NCBI RefSeq assembly: GCF_047675955.1
Contig: NC_132914.1
Location: 40,635,521-40,699,520, forward strand
Direction of reading: 5' to 3'
Source: Chlorocebus sabaeus
Taxonomy: Eukaryota; Chordata; Mammalia; Primates; Cercopithecidae
Length of the DNA: 64,000 nucleotides
Positions 9,709 to 20,898 of this stretch are shown piece after piece (position 1 is the first letter of the stretch; each line of letters starts with the position of its first letter). The notes under the pieces were generated by a model. It saw only the letters and a list, made by a program, of their open reading frames with translations, was not told the DNA's origin and ran no database searches. The position numbers and the translations under genes were made by a program.

Positions 9709-10224
9709 TTTTTAAAAGGATTTTCTTCAACACATTTTTGAGTTGACTTTGATTTTATTTCTTGATATAGTTTTACATGTGTGCTAAAGTGGATTGGAAA
9801 ATGTGTTTAGTAAGAATTTAAACTAATTACTCAAGCCCAGCTGTATTACACACATTAGGATAAATGTTACCATTTCTAAACTACATTATCAATAACAATG
9901 TTTCACTGGGCTCATGAATTCCCTGTGTTATAACAGTGAAGATTTTAAAAAGCTACAGGTAAAATACATTCTTTACTGTCTCTCCTCTGTAACACTGGAT
10001 GCATACTTCTAGCCTAATGCTTATCACCAAGGCCTCTATGCAGTCCAGCTTTGGGGGACATTCACACTACAGCCTTCTGAATGGCTCTGTATGCTCAACT
10101 CCAATGGGCATCATTCAGATAGACTGCAATGTGAATGTTTCCCCAGAATTGTGCAACATGGTTGCCCTGCACATAGAATTAAACTAAAACTATTAAGTTG
10201 TCTGTGTGCCCACCAAGAGAAAGC
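9709..10224. other. Unassigned A/T-rich DNA
   Basis: No gene or repeat recognised. One 62-codon frame (9999-10187) has no family features. Confidence 0.45.
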
Positions 10225-10335
10225 TACTTAACAACAAGAATCATGTCATGTTCAACTTACATCTCTGTGACTAGCAAACTTCCTGGCATATTGGTAGTGC
10301 TGAAGATGTGATTAATGCAGGAGTGAATAGTACAG
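10225..10335 (+). mobile_element. L2 3' end fragment (tentative)
   Basis: AAGAATCATGTCATGTTCAACTTACATCTCTGTGACTAGCAAACTTCCTGGCATATTGGTAGTGC resembles the L2 terminal 'GTATCCCCAGTGCCTGGCACATAGTAGGTGC' block. Confidence 0.5.
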
Positions 10336-10429
10336 GCAAATGCACTTGATTGATGCAATAGTTCTTTGGAAAGTAGCTATTTTATAATGTGTAGCACATG
10401 ATTGAGATGTTGCTTTGATTATCTTGTTT

Positions 10430-10910
10430 TGTTACCCCAAAACTTAGTGTTTTAAAACAAGAGCCATTTTACTATATCATATGATTTGGGGGGCTAAGAA
10501 TTCAGTCAGGATGCAGCTGGATTGTGCTTTGGTTTCACATGGCATCACCTGGGGCCAACAGGTAGCTAATTTGGTATGGGGAGGTCCATAAAGGCTTTGC
10601 TGACATGCCTGGCGTCTGTGCTGGGTTTGGCCAGCATTGCCTCCTCTATCAACATGGCCTTTCTGCAAAACTAGCCTGGGCTTCCTCGCAGCAGGGTGGT
10701 CTCAGGGTAGGTGGACCTCTCGCATGGAAGCTTATGGCTTTAAGAGTAAGTGCTGCAAAAGGCCAAGGGCAGAAGCTGCAAGTCTGACTTCCACTGCATT
10801 TTATTGGTCAAGCAAATAGCTAAGGCTGGCTGAAATGTAGGAGTGGAATTAGACTCTACTTCTCAGTAAGCGGAAGAGCAAGAAATTTTTGGCCATCTTT
10901 AATCTACCCA
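10430..10910 (-). mobile_element. Ancient MLT1-like LTR (tentative)
   Basis: The plus strand reads TTACCCCAAAACTTAGTGTTTTAAAACAA, GGAATTCAGT-like text, CCTGGGCTTCCTCGCAGCAGGGTGG, GCAGAAGCTGCAAGT, GACTTCCACTGCATTTTATTGG and GGAATTAGACTCTACTTCTC. This is the recurrent order of an old LTR family related to MLT1. The copy at 22240-22620 has the same order. The exact family name is uncertain. Confidence 0.55.
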
Positions 10911-13380
10911 GATATTTGCAAACACCCTGTATTTTTCCAGAAAGAGTTTAGGTAAATAGATAAATAAATTGACATTAGGAAAGTTTATGTTTCATGACTT
11001 CTACTAAGATTGGCACCTTTTCATCCAAGTGTCCCTAATCATCTACATCTGTATCTATAGCTGCATAGTTGTAAAATTTAAAGTACTAATAAGGAAAGGA
11101 ATCTTAGAAATCATTGAAGGCAATTTCAGCATTATAAGTTTTCTTTGTAGTTTTTTTGATAACTAACCTAAGAGTTTAAAATATGTTTTGTGCATTCTGC
11201 TAAGTAATGCTGGAGATACATAGCACATTTCATAAATAGTTTCATTAAAATTCAAGAGAAAATGTCAAAGATAATCTCTTGCTGCCTATACACAGGAATT
11301 TTAAGGTGTACTTTTGGGAATATTTCATTTTTACATATTTCCTGGCTAAAAATATTGCAGCAATGCTTTACAGAGTCAAGTGTGTGCTCTCGTTTGTTTA
11401 TTTGTTTCTGTTAAAATGGTTCAAATATGACTTTCTGAGGGTAATCTTGGCCCACCTACATATGTACTCCTTGAACTTACCTTCAAGTGGCTCTGTGGTG
11501 GTCTTCTAGTCAGGGGTTTATACTTGTTTGTTTCTCAGATTTTAGGGGAAAATGTTAATCCTGCCCACAGCTCAGCTGCTAAACCCTGAACTTAACTGGA
11601 CAGAATGCAGTTGTATTCCAGATACTTGCGAGGAAGTATAATCCCTGTTACTCAATACCTTTAAAAGCTCAGCTGGGAAATAATATTTGTGGAGAACATC
11701 CTGGAAAACACTCATCTTATCATCTAGAGACTCTCTCTACCCAAAGTTAGGCAAGACAATCCTGGAATTTACAGGTCCTAGGATGCATGAGACCGAATTC
11801 TGACAGATCTGCCTATCGTAAGAGACAATCTTACAAAATTACTTGCAACAAAATAAGAATGTTGATCATGTGACGCAAAGTTTGCGCTATGAATATCAAA
11901 TGAATTTCTTTCTGGTTCCAGTATCAAGATTAGTTGTACTCTGGTGATTGAGTACACTGGTGGTGTGTTTTTGTATTGTGGACGGACACCCTGAATCCTA
12001 ACCGACCAAATTTCTTTTTTTCTGAGGGTATTAACAAGTTTTCAGACAAGAGTCCCAACTCTAGCAAGTATAGCATAAGAGTCTTCACGGCATTAGAGAA
12101 TCTGTATTGATGTAATTCCTGATCTCTCCAAACTTCCCTATCCCTAGTTTCCTTTTACCCAATATATCTTAATTTTAAAAACACAGATTATCTTGCTATA
12201 TTTTAAGTGAATCTGTGGCTTGCTTTAAATGTCTTTGAGAACAAGAATGGAATACAAATTAATAAATATTCAAATAGACAAGTGCTGGGAAAATAACAAA
12301 ATTATTGGCCTTTTTTTTTTTTTTTTACCTGCCCTGGGATAGGTAGCTGCTTGTAGATTTTAATTTAAAACCTCTAGTAGAATAGCTTTATTCTTTTGAA
12401 ATAGAAATAGCAATGCCTATAGATGACTCATAAAGAGATATACCCCTCTGTCATGCAATTATACAGCCACAGAGAGTTTGCAAGTTTGGGGAACAGGGAG
12501 GATACCCCACCCCATTCCCAAGGCCCAAACCTTACTATGCAATTGCTGGGCTTGCAGAAGGAGTGTCTGCTTCTGCCCCCTAGGCCTGAGGCAATGGATT
12601 CCTGGCACAGGAACTTTAACTGCCACAGAAACAGTGCTCTAACTTGTAGTTATGTATGCTGAAAATAGTACTACCATATAGTAGTTTTATATGTATGTGT
12701 GTGTGTATGTGTACACATATATATTGGTAGTTTGATGTATATATTATATATAGCACATGTATATTAGACACATATAAAGTGTAATTGTTGAGCTTCTATG
12801 AATATCTAATCATAATTTTCAACATCATTTCTATTAACAAATGTATACCATGTAGTTTTACTACTAAACTTTTTGAGCAGAATTTATTCATGAGCTGGAG
12901 ACTTTCTTTGCCTATATTTGTACTTAGATCAAATATGATTTATGGGAGGAGCAAATTAACATAGGCTATGTCTGCATTTAACACCAGAGAGGAAGGATAA
13001 TTAATATTGAAAAGGATCCTATTTGTAGTTACTTAGTAAAGGTATTTTTCTGCTTTGTATTTGGCATTTATATTTCTTTAGAAAACTCTAAAATCTAAAA
13101 CCTTATTTATAGTTATCTTTTTACAGTATGACAGACATAGAACTACATTAGAGGAGAATTGCAAAATACATAAACTTTCATCTATTTATCAAACATTGAA
13201 CTCAACACTACTTAGTAGAGAAGTTAGTACTGCCTTAGCTATATTTCAAACTACATTTAAACAAGTAAAAACAAGGAAACAGAAATAATTTTAAAAATAT
13301 AAAATTTGTAAAAGGAGTAAAATCTTACATAGCAATGACTCTTATCTGTGTCTATATTGAACAGAAAATGAAATCAAGTT
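10911..13380. other. Long A/T-rich stretch, mostly unassigned
   Basis: No gene recognised. A (T)17 run lies near 12311, and a TG/TA-rich microsatellite at about 12690-12780. Several frames of 60-79 codons show no domain features. Some segments may be very old repeats that I cannot place. Confidence 0.45.
12690..12780. repeat. TG/TA-rich low-complexity tract
   Basis: Alternating TATGTGTGTGTGTATGTGTACACATATATAT followed by TATATTATATATAGC. Imperfect. Confidence 0.75.
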
Positions 13381-14150
13381 AATATCTCCCTATGTTAACC
13401 CTGTTGGCATTATGGTAAATGCCACTCATGAGATGAGGGTGGGTGTTCAGAAAGGTTCATGATAGCTCCCAAAAGGTAAGGTCCTGGAGAAATGGGGTGG
13501 GGAGGGGTGCTGGACAGTAGGGCACTGCATATATTTCTGGAAGGAGGTAGGTATGTGTTTGTGTCACAGCCAGAGACACAGAGAAAGAAACACACAGAGA
13601 GAGAGACTGAGACAGAGAGAACTCTTACCCCAGGTAAAGCCTGTGGCAAAAATTTATATATTAACCTTCTGTTGGCAGGGCATTATCCCAAGAAATCCAG
13701 AGTGAGAGAAAAAAGCAGAGTGAGGTAGTGAAGAGGGAGGGAGAAGAATAACAAGGAGTCCATGACCAGGTTGACCACAGCTTCACAGAGGCACAGCTGA
13801 CTGCTTTGTCTGGTGGGATGGCTTCTGGAGGCCATCTACTTCTAGAGTCCATGGGAGGGGGAGAAAGGACAAACCTTTCACCCGCTGTTTCTTTCCAGTT
13901 TTGTCTCTCTCGTGTGTCTGCCGCATGATGTAATATTACCCCTGAACCTTTGCTTCGTGTTACTGGGCAGCTCTGGGAAACCCCTGGTGAGCATGTGAGG
14001 AGCTTCTCAGTGGAGGGCAGCGGAGATAGCAGGGACTTTATGACAGCAGGGGATGACCTGAACCATTTCTAGAATCATTGTTGCCGGGGAGAAGACAGAA
14101 CCAAGCTGATCTTAGGTGGTGCAGAAATTGAGGTCGTTTTACACACTGCA
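13381..14150. other. GC-richer unique-looking patch with GA-rich tract
   Basis: Clearly higher GC than its neighbours. It contains an AGAGAC-rich tract (13573-13620) and open frames on both strands of 78-79 codons. No repeat family recognised. It holds the candidate exon at 13899-13986. Confidence 0.5.
13899..13986 (+). other. Candidate cryptic exon (speculative)
   Basis: A good acceptor (CTGTTTCTTTCCAG, ending at 13898) is followed after 88 bases by a good donor (CTG|GTGAGC at 13987). One frame, starting at the second base, is open throughout for 29 codons with no stop, while the first frame has TGA. No partner exons were identified, so this may be chance. Confidence 0.25.
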
Positions 14151-14169
14151 GATAATCTCTACTCTTGCA

Positions 14170-14395
14170 TAACTTCCATCAGTAATACCATTTATTTACT
14201 GCTTACATATATTTACTGCTTACTATATCCCAGCCTTCATTATCTTAACATTCTACTTAAATTATATTTTCTAATGTTCAAACACATGTAAGAAAAATAC
14301 TAATGTTATTTCTATTTTACAGATACATGAGCTGAGACATGGAGGGTGCAAGGTGGAGTTGGGCAAGCAACCCAATAAATCTTGATCACAGAACT
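14170..14395 (-). mobile_element. MIR SINE
   Basis: Plus strand shows reversed MIR: TTTACTGCTTACTATATCCCAG, then TTATTTCTATTTTACAGATACATGAGCTGAGACATGGAGGG. Confidence 0.75.
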
Positions 14396-15950
14396 TCTGG
14401 GCCTTACTATGCCAAAGTTTGACAGAGCCAATGAAACCCACTCAATGAGGAATATATTTTAATTTTCTTACTTTTCAATGGTGGACTCATTATTTCAGAA
14501 TTCATAACAACTTCTTGTATAACAATTGATTTATAAGAACAATTTCCAGCTGAATAGCTTTTTAGGCAGTTTTACAATCAGTGTCTCCTCTTTTATATTT
14601 GCTTCTCTTTCCAAATGTCTTCTTTTTGATGATTTCACTGCAATTTAGCATTTCCAGAAAAAAAAAGGAAGAGAGGAAAGAAATTTAGTAAGCATTCATT
14701 TATTATCATAGCCCCAAAATGGCTGATTGTAAAAGGTGGTTTAAATAAAATTTTTAGGAAATCTGAAATCTTCATCTGCCTATCATCTTCCATTATCACA
14801 AATAATTTAGTGTTGAGAGTCCTTGGGTGGGGCCAGCTTAGAAATACTCAACTGAAAATTACTACATTCTGACCATTTCTTAGGGGCTTTTGAAAGTATG
14901 GAACACCCTGGATAACTTAGCAGCCAGCTAAAAACCAAATGCCACGAGCAATGCCAATTATTTTATTGGCATTCAATTGACAAATAAAATGGGTGGGCTT
15001 GGTGTTATGACTAATAATAGCTCACTCAGTTATACATTCTGTGTACAAAGAAAATTGTACATCTTGACCTTGAGGGAAAATAGTTGTAATTTTGAGGGTA
15101 GTCTTAATGTAATTATTACCATCTGGGCCTTCCATAGACTTTCTCCCTGCATTTCTAGTACTGCTAACAGCAACGTTCTTGATTCTGTTACTGAGGATGC
15201 CTTGGAATAATAGTGACCTCACAGGAATGACTAATGACTCAATCAAAAAATGGGGGAGAGGTTGCCAAGCCTTAGTCTAAGCACTAAATATAATTAGCAT
15301 ATTCACTTTTAGAAGCCAGTCACTATAGTCTGTGCTGTCACTTCTTGACTGAAACTTGTGAATAATTATTTCACATCACTTTATTTATTGCAGTGACCTC
15401 TTTCTGCTGAGCGTGGTTTTAATTTCGGGAGAATACTGCCTGTTGCGTGACTTCTTACGGACTGTGCTTTTGATGTCGGATAGTTTATCCTTAGTAATAG
15501 TCTAATTATCCCACTGAAGGAGATGTTTTGTTTTCAAAGGGGATTATTCATGGCCTAACTCAGATACCCAAAAGCTGCCAAGTAATAAAAAAGATAGTTA
15601 AAATTCTAAATCAACTTGCATAACTAACTAAAAGCCAGTAGTGTTGGTGTTATTTTGTTGACTGCACTATTGCATTCTTCTTGTGGAACTGCATACTTGA
15701 AGGGGTGGGGTCTGGTTTGCATTTCATCTAAAATGGCTTTTATAGCCCTTAGAAAGCTGGAAATCTGCTTCATGTTTAACATCTCTTTCCACAACAATTT
15801 AAGTTCATCCTTTTGTTACTTAAGTCATTGGAAAACATCAATGTTCAGGGTTTTTTTTTTTCAAACCTCAAAGTGATGAAGACCCTCAGAATCTTTTTAT
15901 GTTGAAATATGCTCTAATACAATCTTGTACTGTTGATCTATTACTTTTAA
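14396..15950. other. Repeat-poor stretch, possible conserved element
   Basis: No repeat or gene recognised. The part at 15250-15560 has intact-looking homeodomain-type TAATTA/ATAATTAG sites and several CpGs (TTTCGGG, TTGCGTG, TTACGG, GTCGG) unusual for A/T-rich DNA. An open frame of 92 codons at 15899 is only the antisense-Alu T tract. Confidence 0.4.
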
Positions 15951-15956
15951 GTTCAG

Positions 15957-15960
<4 letters not shown>

Positions 15961-16015
<55 letters not shown>

Positions 16016-16624
16016 AGGCAGGGTCTCATTCTGTCACCCAGGCTGGAATGCACTGGCATGACCATGGCTCACTGCAGCCTCTATCTCCCAGGCTCAGGCA
16101 ATCCTCCTACCTCAGCCTCCCAAGTAGCTGGGACTACAGGGCTGCCCCACCACACCTGGCTAATTTTTAAATTTTAAATTTCTTTTTTCTTTTTTTTTTT
16201 CTTGAGATGGAGTTTTGCTCTTTTGCCAAAGCTGGAGTGAAGTGGCATGATCTTAGCTCACTGCAACCTCTGCCCCCAGGTTCAAGCGATTCTCTTGCCT
16301 CAGCCTCCTGAGTAGCTGGGATTACATGCGCCCGCCACCATGCCCAGCTAATTTTTTTGTATTTTTAATAGAGATGGGGTTTCGCCATGTTGGCCAGGCT
16401 GGTCTCGAACTCCTGACCTCAGGTGATCCACCCGCCTCAGTACCCCAAAGTGCTGGGATTATAAGCATGAGCCACCATGCCCAGCCTAAATTTCTATTTT
16501 TTAGAGATAAGGGTCTCATTATATTGCCCAGGCTGGTCTTGAGCTCCTGGGTTCAAGTGATCCTTCCACCTTGACCTCCCAACGTGCTGTGATTATGGGC
16601 CTCAGCCACCAAGCCCAGCATTAT
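15961..16624 (-). mobile_element. AluJ-type SINE split by a second Alu
   Basis: Minus-strand Alu whose tail appears as about 56 T at 15959-16014. It runs to 16174, is interrupted, and resumes at about 16496-16620 (ATTGCCCAGGCTGGTCTTGAGC, CCCAACGTGCTG). TSD GTTCAGTCTT is exact at 15951-15960 and 16625-16634. Confidence 0.9.
16184..16486 (-). mobile_element. AluS inserted inside the AluJ
   Basis: Full-length antisense Alu (CTTGAGATGGAGTTTTGCTC ... GGTCTCGAACTCCTGACCTC ... GAGCCACCATGCCCAGC). TSD TAAATTTCT at 16175-16183 and 16487-16495 places it within the older Alu. Confidence 0.92.
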
Positions 16625-16634
16625 GTTCAGTCTT

Positions 16635-17840
16635 AATGCTCCTAGCACCACAACTGAAAGTCCTGCTAGAGTCTTTGATTCTGGTTTTAACCTTATTTCC
16701 TTATAAGTAATAAATTATACTTCACTGGACATCTAGCCCCTGCTTTGGTGAGGTGGAAATGTCGTACCTTGTGGGAAACATGTCTAAGCATTTCTCTTCC
16801 CGATTTTGCACTTAGCATGGGAGAAACTTCTTGATGTCAGACTGTAGTTTCTGTCTCCTCTCATCCTCCTCCATCTCCCCACCTAGAGTTAACACAAGAT
16901 GGAAACAAAAGAAAAACAGTGAATGCCAAAGAAAGACCACAAGTAAGTATATGAGACAAAAGTCCAAGGCAGGAAAAACATTGAAATAATAACAGCATGG
17001 AACAATGGGGAATTAAAGAGGAATGGCAAATATGACTGAGTCCTCTAAACAGTTGGCTGTAGCTCCACAGTGGAAAGTCTTGCTAGGGTCTTTGATTCTG
17101 TCCCCTAAACCATCCCAGATAGATATGTAGCGTGTTCTTAGAGGAGGGATATTTTCATCCTTGCCCTGATGAACATGTTTCTGGGCTTCCCTTATCTCCC
17201 TAATCTAATCTTACCTCAAAGCCTGCTGACACCATTCAGTTATTCTTTTTACCCCTACTCAATATAAAAAATAATTATTATTTGTGATATAAAAGTTATT
17301 TTAAGCCCAAGACAGTGACTAAGTTACCTCTCAAATATTTTCTAATCAAGATATTCTTATTTTCTAATTCAATATTCCTAGGCCTCTGGTCTGGGTCTCT
17401 GTACAGACAACATAGCTGTCACTATGTAGCAAATTATAAAACTAATGTGACTTGCAATATTAGTCAAATATTAGACAAAAGTTCATGAGGCTCTGTGCCA
17501 CTTTTCGTGTTAGCAATAGCTTTTAACGTTTTGTTTCTTTATTCCTAAAACATGGAAAAATTCTTTGTCATATTGTATTTCAAAATGAACCAAATACTCC
17601 TGCCAAAATAAACAACCCTACGTTTATTTTCATTATAAGTTTCCCTCTCTTTAGTGCCCATTGGCTTCATTTTTTAACCTTGTTTTTTTCCCCTCTGAAA
17701 ACCAAAAATTTAAATTTTCTGGTTTTAAATTTTTTTGTGTCTTATTGAGGTTTTAGCTGACTATAGTCTTTTTCATATTACTATTATTCAAGTTTTGGAA
17801 ATGTCTCTTTACCATCTATTAGCAACGAAATAATTATAAA
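16635..17840. other. Unassigned DNA with a spaced direct repeat
   Basis: No gene recognised. A 28-bp block beginning GAAAGTCCTGCTAG at 16656-16683 recurs at 17073-17100 with two mismatches, and similarity extends weakly to about 50 bp. Confidence 0.5.
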
Positions 17841-18264
17841 TTGTTGGTAAAGAAAAGAAAGAGAGAGAGAAAGAAAGAAAGGGAGAGAGGAAGGGAGGGA
17901 GGGAGGAAGGAAGGAAGGAAAGAAGGAAGGAAGGAAGGAAGGAAGGAAGGAAGGAAGGAAGGAAGGAAGGAAGGAAGGAAGGAAAGAGGGAAGGAAGGAA
18001 GGAAGGAAGGAAGGAAGGAAGAAAAGAGGGAAGGAAGGAAGGAAGAAAAGAGGGAAGGAAGGAAGGAAGGAAAGAGGGAAGGAAGGAAGGAAGAAAAGAG
18101 GGAAGGAAGGAAGGAAGAAAAGAGGGAAGGAAGGAAGGAAGGAAGGAAAGAGGGAAGGAAGGAAGGAAGGAAGGAAGGAAGGAAGGAAGGAAAGAGGGAA
18201 GGAAGGAAGGAAGGAAGGAAGGAAGGAAGGAAGGAAGGAAGGAAGGAAGGAAAGAGAGAGTAGT
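17841..18264 (+). repeat. GGAA microsatellite, about 420 bp
   Basis: Nearly pure (GGAA)n on the plus strand, with uninterrupted runs of about 15 units (17925-17984) and 14 units (18197-18252). Other segments are broken by a recurrent GAAAAGAGG or GAAAGAGG interruption, giving a weak higher-order pattern. The left flank grades into GAGA and GGGA. Long open frames on both strands here (Lys/Glu/Gly/Arg-rich and Phe/Leu/Pro/Ser-rich) are products of the repeat. Confidence 0.98.
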
Positions 18265-18299
18265 GGGGCAGGGGAAGAATAAAATTTGCCTACACCTTT

Positions 18300-18341
18300 G
18301 TGTTGTTTTCTTTTTTTCTTCTTCTCTTTTCACTTTTTTAT
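18300..18341 (-). mobile_element. Tail-only retro-insertion with 15-bp TSD
   Basis: A 42-base pyrimidine tract (A/G-rich on the minus strand) sits between exact copies of TTTGCCTACACCTTT (18285-18299 and 18342-18356). Read on the minus strand, the right junction is TTTT|AAAAGG, an ideal L1 endonuclease site. The insert resembles a poly(A)-type tail without a body. Confidence 0.55.
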
Positions 18342-18724
18342 TTTGCCTACACCTTTTAAAACAAAACAATGCCATTTTTTTCTTTTGGTTTTATAAACTA
18401 ATGAAATTAACTTGTTCCAACTCAATCAGTTGTTTCATACTGGAAAATGTCACACATCGGGGCTTTTAGGAAGGAATCATTGCCATGCCTTGGTGAAGGG
18501 TGAGTATGGCTTTAAAAACTGCTGGTGGAGGAGCCTTGGAGGAAAGAACAGGATAGTAAATGCAATTGCTTGTCTCCTGAGAGTTAACTCACAGTCCAGA
18601 TGTCCTACCACCTACCTACCTGTAGTCTGAAGGCACTTTGTGAGTAATAAAAGCATGTAAATGTAAATTCTTCTCCTTTTCTCTTTCAATATTTTATAAT
18701 GTATCAATGACAATTGCTATTGTT

Positions 18725-18965
18725 ATTGATAACAGTTTGGTGTCATACCAAAGGCTTTGGAGCCAAAAAAACTTATGTTTGAACTCCAGCCCCACCATTG
18801 TATGGTCTTAGACAAATGACTTAACCTTTTTAAGTCTTGATGTCCATACTGTAAAACAGGAGATAATGAAACCTACTTATTGTAAGGATATAATGACATT
18901 ATTAAAATATCTATTCTATTGCCTGATGCATAGCATAAGCTCAAAAATACTAGTTTTCCTATTTT
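18725..18965 (+). mobile_element. MIR SINE
   Basis: Forward MIR order: GGCTTTGGAGCCA, TTTGAACTCCAGCCCCACC, GGTCTTAGACAAATGACTTAACCTTTTTAAG, CTGTAAAACAGGAGATAATG, GCCTGATGCATAGC. Confidence 0.85.
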
Positions 18966-19264
18966 AAAATGTTTTTTTAAAAAATTATAACCCATACCTC
19001 ATCTACTTCAGAAAGTATTTTAATATGTAAAAGCAGTGATTTAGCAATATCAAATCAAAGTTTGAGAGCTAGAAGAACTTGGAGGACCATTGATTTTAAA
19101 GGTTTCTTTGGTTTTTATGAACAACAGGAATTTCCTTTTATGTCTTCAGAACCTTGAGTTTACCAGGAGGACAAGGTGACTGAGATACTCCTTTAAGCCC
19201 AGAAACTGAAGAAGGCAGCTGTCAGGGATGGCTTGGAATGTTCTACAAGATTTATATCAACTGT

Positions 19265-19420
19265 AGGTTGAAAAGTCCTACTTATCCACTCTCCTTACTT
19301 TAGAGATGAGGAATTTGAATCTTAGAAAATTTATGACTTATCCAACTGGTGGTATTACTGAGAACTAAAAGCCAGTTTGCTTCCTAGTTGAATGTTCTTT
19401 CCATCATAGCATGTGGAGTT
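19265..19420 (-). mobile_element. MIR SINE fragment
   Basis: Plus strand shows TTACTTTAGAGATGAGGAATTTGAATCTTAGAAAATTTATGACTTATCC, the reversed MIR core. Confidence 0.65.
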
Positions 19421-19799
19421 ATTTTGAGTCAACCAGAAAATCTGCAAGGACATCAAAATAATGTTCTTTCTCCCTCTGACCTCAGTAATAACTGGTTAAA
19501 GGTTTAGAATGCTTTAGAGTAAATCCTCAAAGCAGCTGCAGGTCCTCAATGTTCCAGAATAGATATTTTAAGTTCTCCAAATAAAAAATCCCAATAACGA
19601 CCTTCTTTTTGCAGTAACTAAAAAAGTTTCCAGCTCTCCTGTCACAAAGTGACTATTGAGACTTCAAATGTCAGATGATCTCCTTTGAAGCAGCAGAATA
19701 GAGTGGATAGAACTCCAGGACGGATGTTAAAAAACACTGTGATCCTAGTTCTAACTCAAGTTTACCTTTTATATGGTATGAGGTAAGCTTTAGATATCT

Positions 19800-20065
19800 C
19801 TGGATTTGAAGTTATTTTTGACTCTTATTTTTCTCACACACTGGTGTGTGTCCATATCTAGCCCAACAGCAAAACTTGGTGGTGCTATATTCAAAATATA
19901 TCCAGAACCTGACCACTATTCTCCACCGCCACTGCTCCCACCTTCATCCAAACCACCATTGTCTCTTCTCTGGATAATGGAAGAAGCCTCCTAATGAGTC
20001 TGTCTCCCTGCTTCTCCCTTTCCTGCTCTGCACATCAGTAATTCCAGAGTTTGTCAGTGACACTT
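19800..20065 (+). mobile_element. L2 LINE fragment
   Basis: Matches the L2 segment upstream of its 3' end: TTCAAAATATATCCAGAACCTGACCACTATTCTCC, CCACTGCTCCCACC, CCAAACCACCATTGTCTCTTCTCTGGAT, AGCCTCCTAATGAGTCTGTCTCCCTGCTTC. The 62-codon frame here belongs to this decayed LINE. Confidence 0.8.
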
Positions 20066-20820
20066 TCATAATGGACTTATTCTTCACTTGGGAATCTTAA
20101 TTTGTTCCTAAAAATCCTCCCACAAAGTAAAATGCCACTATGTGAAAAAGCATTTTTATGAATTTGAATTAAAAAATTTAGGAAGCATTTTATCCCAACC
20201 CATGATACCCAAATCATTTTTACAGATAGGAAAATATTTTAATTCAATAACAGAAATACTTTTCAATTGTCATGACATTATGTAAGTAATGAACATCAAA
20301 TTGAGAATAAAATAGAGTTTATTCATAAAATGTAATGACATGAAGGTTTATGTGATGGTGAGTGCTGGTTGGTGGGGGAGTGTTAAAGGCAGTTGTTCTT
20401 TGTAAGGTATATCCTGCTCTCTGAACAATTTTGTTTATTAATGTTTTCAACCATTTGGAAGATCATAGTTAACTTGCACTTACAGCACACTTAACATTTA
20501 AAGTTATAGCAGAAAAGACAATTTCAGTCAAAATAATAGCTGAAGATGAGAGCACTTGGAAAGATGTGAACATTTATTTAGTACACAGAGACAGAAAAAT
20601 TACAAAAGATGTTACCTCATCATCCCTCTCTCTAGTCATATTTAGACAAAATGCAATACTTTTAGTTTATCCAAACATGGCACTCAGTTCCAATTTGTTC
20701 TGATATTTGATGATTAAGAACTGATGACTAAGAACTGTTAGAATAAAAATAGCATGTTTTTCCAAAAGCTACAGTATCAAAATATCATTTCTTATGCTTA
20801 TTTACTTTATATGTTTTAGA
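20066..20820. other. Unassigned A/T-rich DNA
   Basis: No gene or repeat recognised. A small local duplication occurs near 20710-20740 (GATTAAGAACTGATGACTAAGAACTG). Confidence 0.45.
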
Positions 20821-20821
20821 G

Positions 20822-20822
<1 letters not shown>

Positions 20823-20860
<38 letters not shown>

Positions 20861-20898
20861 GCGTGTGTGTGTGTATATATATATAAATATATATATTT
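20823..20898. repeat. Compound microsatellite (ATCT)9-(GT)n-(TA)n
   Basis: Nine uninterrupted ATCT units followed by GCGTGTGTGTGTG and TATATATATAAATATATATA. Confidence 0.95.

Noticed and set aside
12424..12430. Consensus AP-1 site TGACTCA (also at 15235-15241)
   Set aside because: Single 7-bp motifs occur by chance every few kilobases. No clustering or supporting context.
15899..16177. 92-codon plus-strand frame with a poly-Phe run
   Set aside because: It reads through the T tract and body of an antisense Alu.
17809..18375. 188-codon minus-strand and 140-codon plus-strand open frames
   Set aside because: Both are translations of the GGAA/TTCC microsatellite (Phe-Leu-Pro-Ser and Lys-Glu-Gly-Arg repeats). 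No independent coding evidence.
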